Shown here: positions 63,356 through 64,000 of the stretch, piece after piece
Numbering within the stretch: position 1 is the first letter of the stretch
How the letters are laid out: each line of letters starts with the position of its first letter
Source: Acidovorax sp. GBBC 1281
Lineage (GTDB): Bacteria; Pseudomonadota; Gammaproteobacteria; Burkholderiales; Burkholderiaceae_C
Reading direction: 5' to 3'
Assembly (NCBI RefSeq): GCF_028473645.1
Contig: NZ_CP097269.1
Coordinates: 380,001 to 444,000, forward strand
DNA: 64,000 bases
Notes under the pieces: generated by a model
Seen by the model: only the letters and a program-made list of their open reading frames with translations
Databases searched by the model: none
Told to the model about the DNA's origin: nothing
Position numbers and translations under genes: made by a program

Positions 63356-64000
63356 TCATGGCGTGGCGCTCTGGGCCTTGCGCGCGGCGAATTCGGCGCG
63401 CAGCGCCTTGAGCTTTTCGCGCGGGTCTTCGCGGGCGGTGTTCTTGTCCAGCGCCATCTCGGCGATGAAGCGGCTGGGCTGCGCGTTCACCATCTCGCGG
63501 CCCTTCTTGCGCTTTTTGGTCCAGCTGACGGCCAGGCTGCGCTGGGCGCGGGTGATGCCCACGTACATCAGGCGGCGCTCTTCCTGCAGGCGCTGCAGCG
63601 TGTCGTCGCTCACCTTGAGCTGGCGGCCCTCGTCGTCGTCGAGCTTGAAGGGCAGCATGCCTTCGGTCACGCCCACCAGCACCACATGCGGCCACTCCAG
63701 GCCCTTGGAGGCGTGCAGCGTGGACAGCGTGACCATGTCCTGGTCCTTCTCTCGCTCGCTGATGGTGGACAGCAGCGCGATGGTCTGCGAGACCTCCAGC
63801 AGGCTCTTGGTCTCCTTGGTGACGACGCTGCCCGAGGTGTCGTCGATCTGGCCGCCGGCACGCTGCGACATCCAGTCGCAGAACTCCAGCACGTTGCTCC
63901 AGCGCGCCGCGGCGACCTTCTCGCTGTCTTCGCCGTCGTACAGGTGCTTTTCGTAGTCGATTTCCTTGAGCCAGTCGGCCAGGAAGGCGCGCGAATCCTC
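63356..64000 (-). CDS. rep: Rep-type UvrD/PcrA helicase, C-terminal part (runs off the window)
   Basis: The last 214 residues of a superfamily 1 helicase; the frame is open from 64000, where the gene continues off the edge. Motif V is VTLSTLHASKGLEWPHVVLV and motif VI EERRLMYVGITRAQRSLAVSW, followed by a basic tail (WTKKRKKGREMVN). The order of motifs and the DWLKEIDYEKHLYD segment fit Rep rather than UvrD. Rep removes blocks ahead of replication forks. The N-terminal ATPase motifs are outside the window. Confidence 0.92.
   Translation of the reverse strand, partial: EDSRAFLADWLKEIDYEKHLYDGEDSEKVAAARWSNVLEFCDWMSQRAGGQIDDTSGSVVTKETKSLLEVSQTIALLSTISEREKDQDMVTLSTLHASKGLEWPHVVLVGVTEGMLPFKLDDDEGRQLKVSDDTLQRLQEERRLMYVGITRAQRSLAVSWTKKRKKGREMVNAQPSRFIAEMALDKNTAREDPREKLKALRAEFAARKAQSATP

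Overview
The window is a chromosomal segment of a GC-rich betaproteobacterium. The rRNA, the tRNA-Tyr/Gly/Thr-tuf-tRNA-Trp-secE-nusG-rplKAJL-rpoBC order, the NtrY/NtrX pair, PhaM, Bug-type binding protein and ACC deaminase all fit Comamonadaceae, most likely Acidovorax/Paracidovorax. This placement is an inference from gene content and protein sequence; no database search was run.

Layout. 1-2960: 3' part of a 23S rRNA gene, 5S rRNA and a strong terminator. 3171-6564: a complete IS66-family element with both inverted repeats, an 8-bp target duplication and two passenger genes, inserted beside a truncated MerR (LiuR-like) regulator that keeps its operator. 6923-20790: a housekeeping block (tRNAs, EF-Tu, SecE, NusG, ribosomal proteins L11, L1, L10 and L7/L12, RNA polymerase beta and beta'). 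20851-26705: LemA-like protein, RsmB, DUF4390 protein, NtrY, a short NtrX without AAA+ domain, tRNA-Phe. 26796-37225: cupin protein, alpha/beta hydrolase, diguanylate cyclase, tyrosine phosphatase, HU with histone-H1-like tail, PhaM, FIST sensor, DadA under a tandem glycine riboswitch, a Bug protein and a YXWGXW protein.

37558-43200 is the accessory highlight. An eight-gene minus-strand operon with short spacings and stop/start overlaps encodes four RebB-like (R-body, 'killing trait') proteins followed by four small unknown proteins, the last one membrane-anchored. A regulator gene lies divergently upstream. It resembles the winged-helix plus TolB-like signalling proteins and is cut exactly in two by an IS5-family element; removing the element and one GATC repeat restores one 250-residue reading frame. 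A three-half-site GTTAC palindrome lies between the operon and the regulator.

43292-51643: XRE regulator, a CREST-type membrane hydrolase next to an LplT-like/acyltransferase fusion, then ACC deaminase (acdS) in tandem with a homodimeric 2-oxoacid dehydrogenase E1 and divergent from an Lrp-type acdR. The arrangement suggests ACC to 2-oxobutyrate to propionyl-CoA. 51802-64000: two tandem secreted paralogues of unknown function, a YiaA/B protein, a DUF2145 pair, a zinc-ribbon membrane protein, GST, Tgt, universal stress protein, PldA, and the C-terminal part of Rep helicase running off the edge.

A short AT-rich interspersed repeat (core like GCTAT..AATAGC) occurs at least four times, once inside the rsmB coding sequence. 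I saw no CRISPR array, prophage or replication origin.
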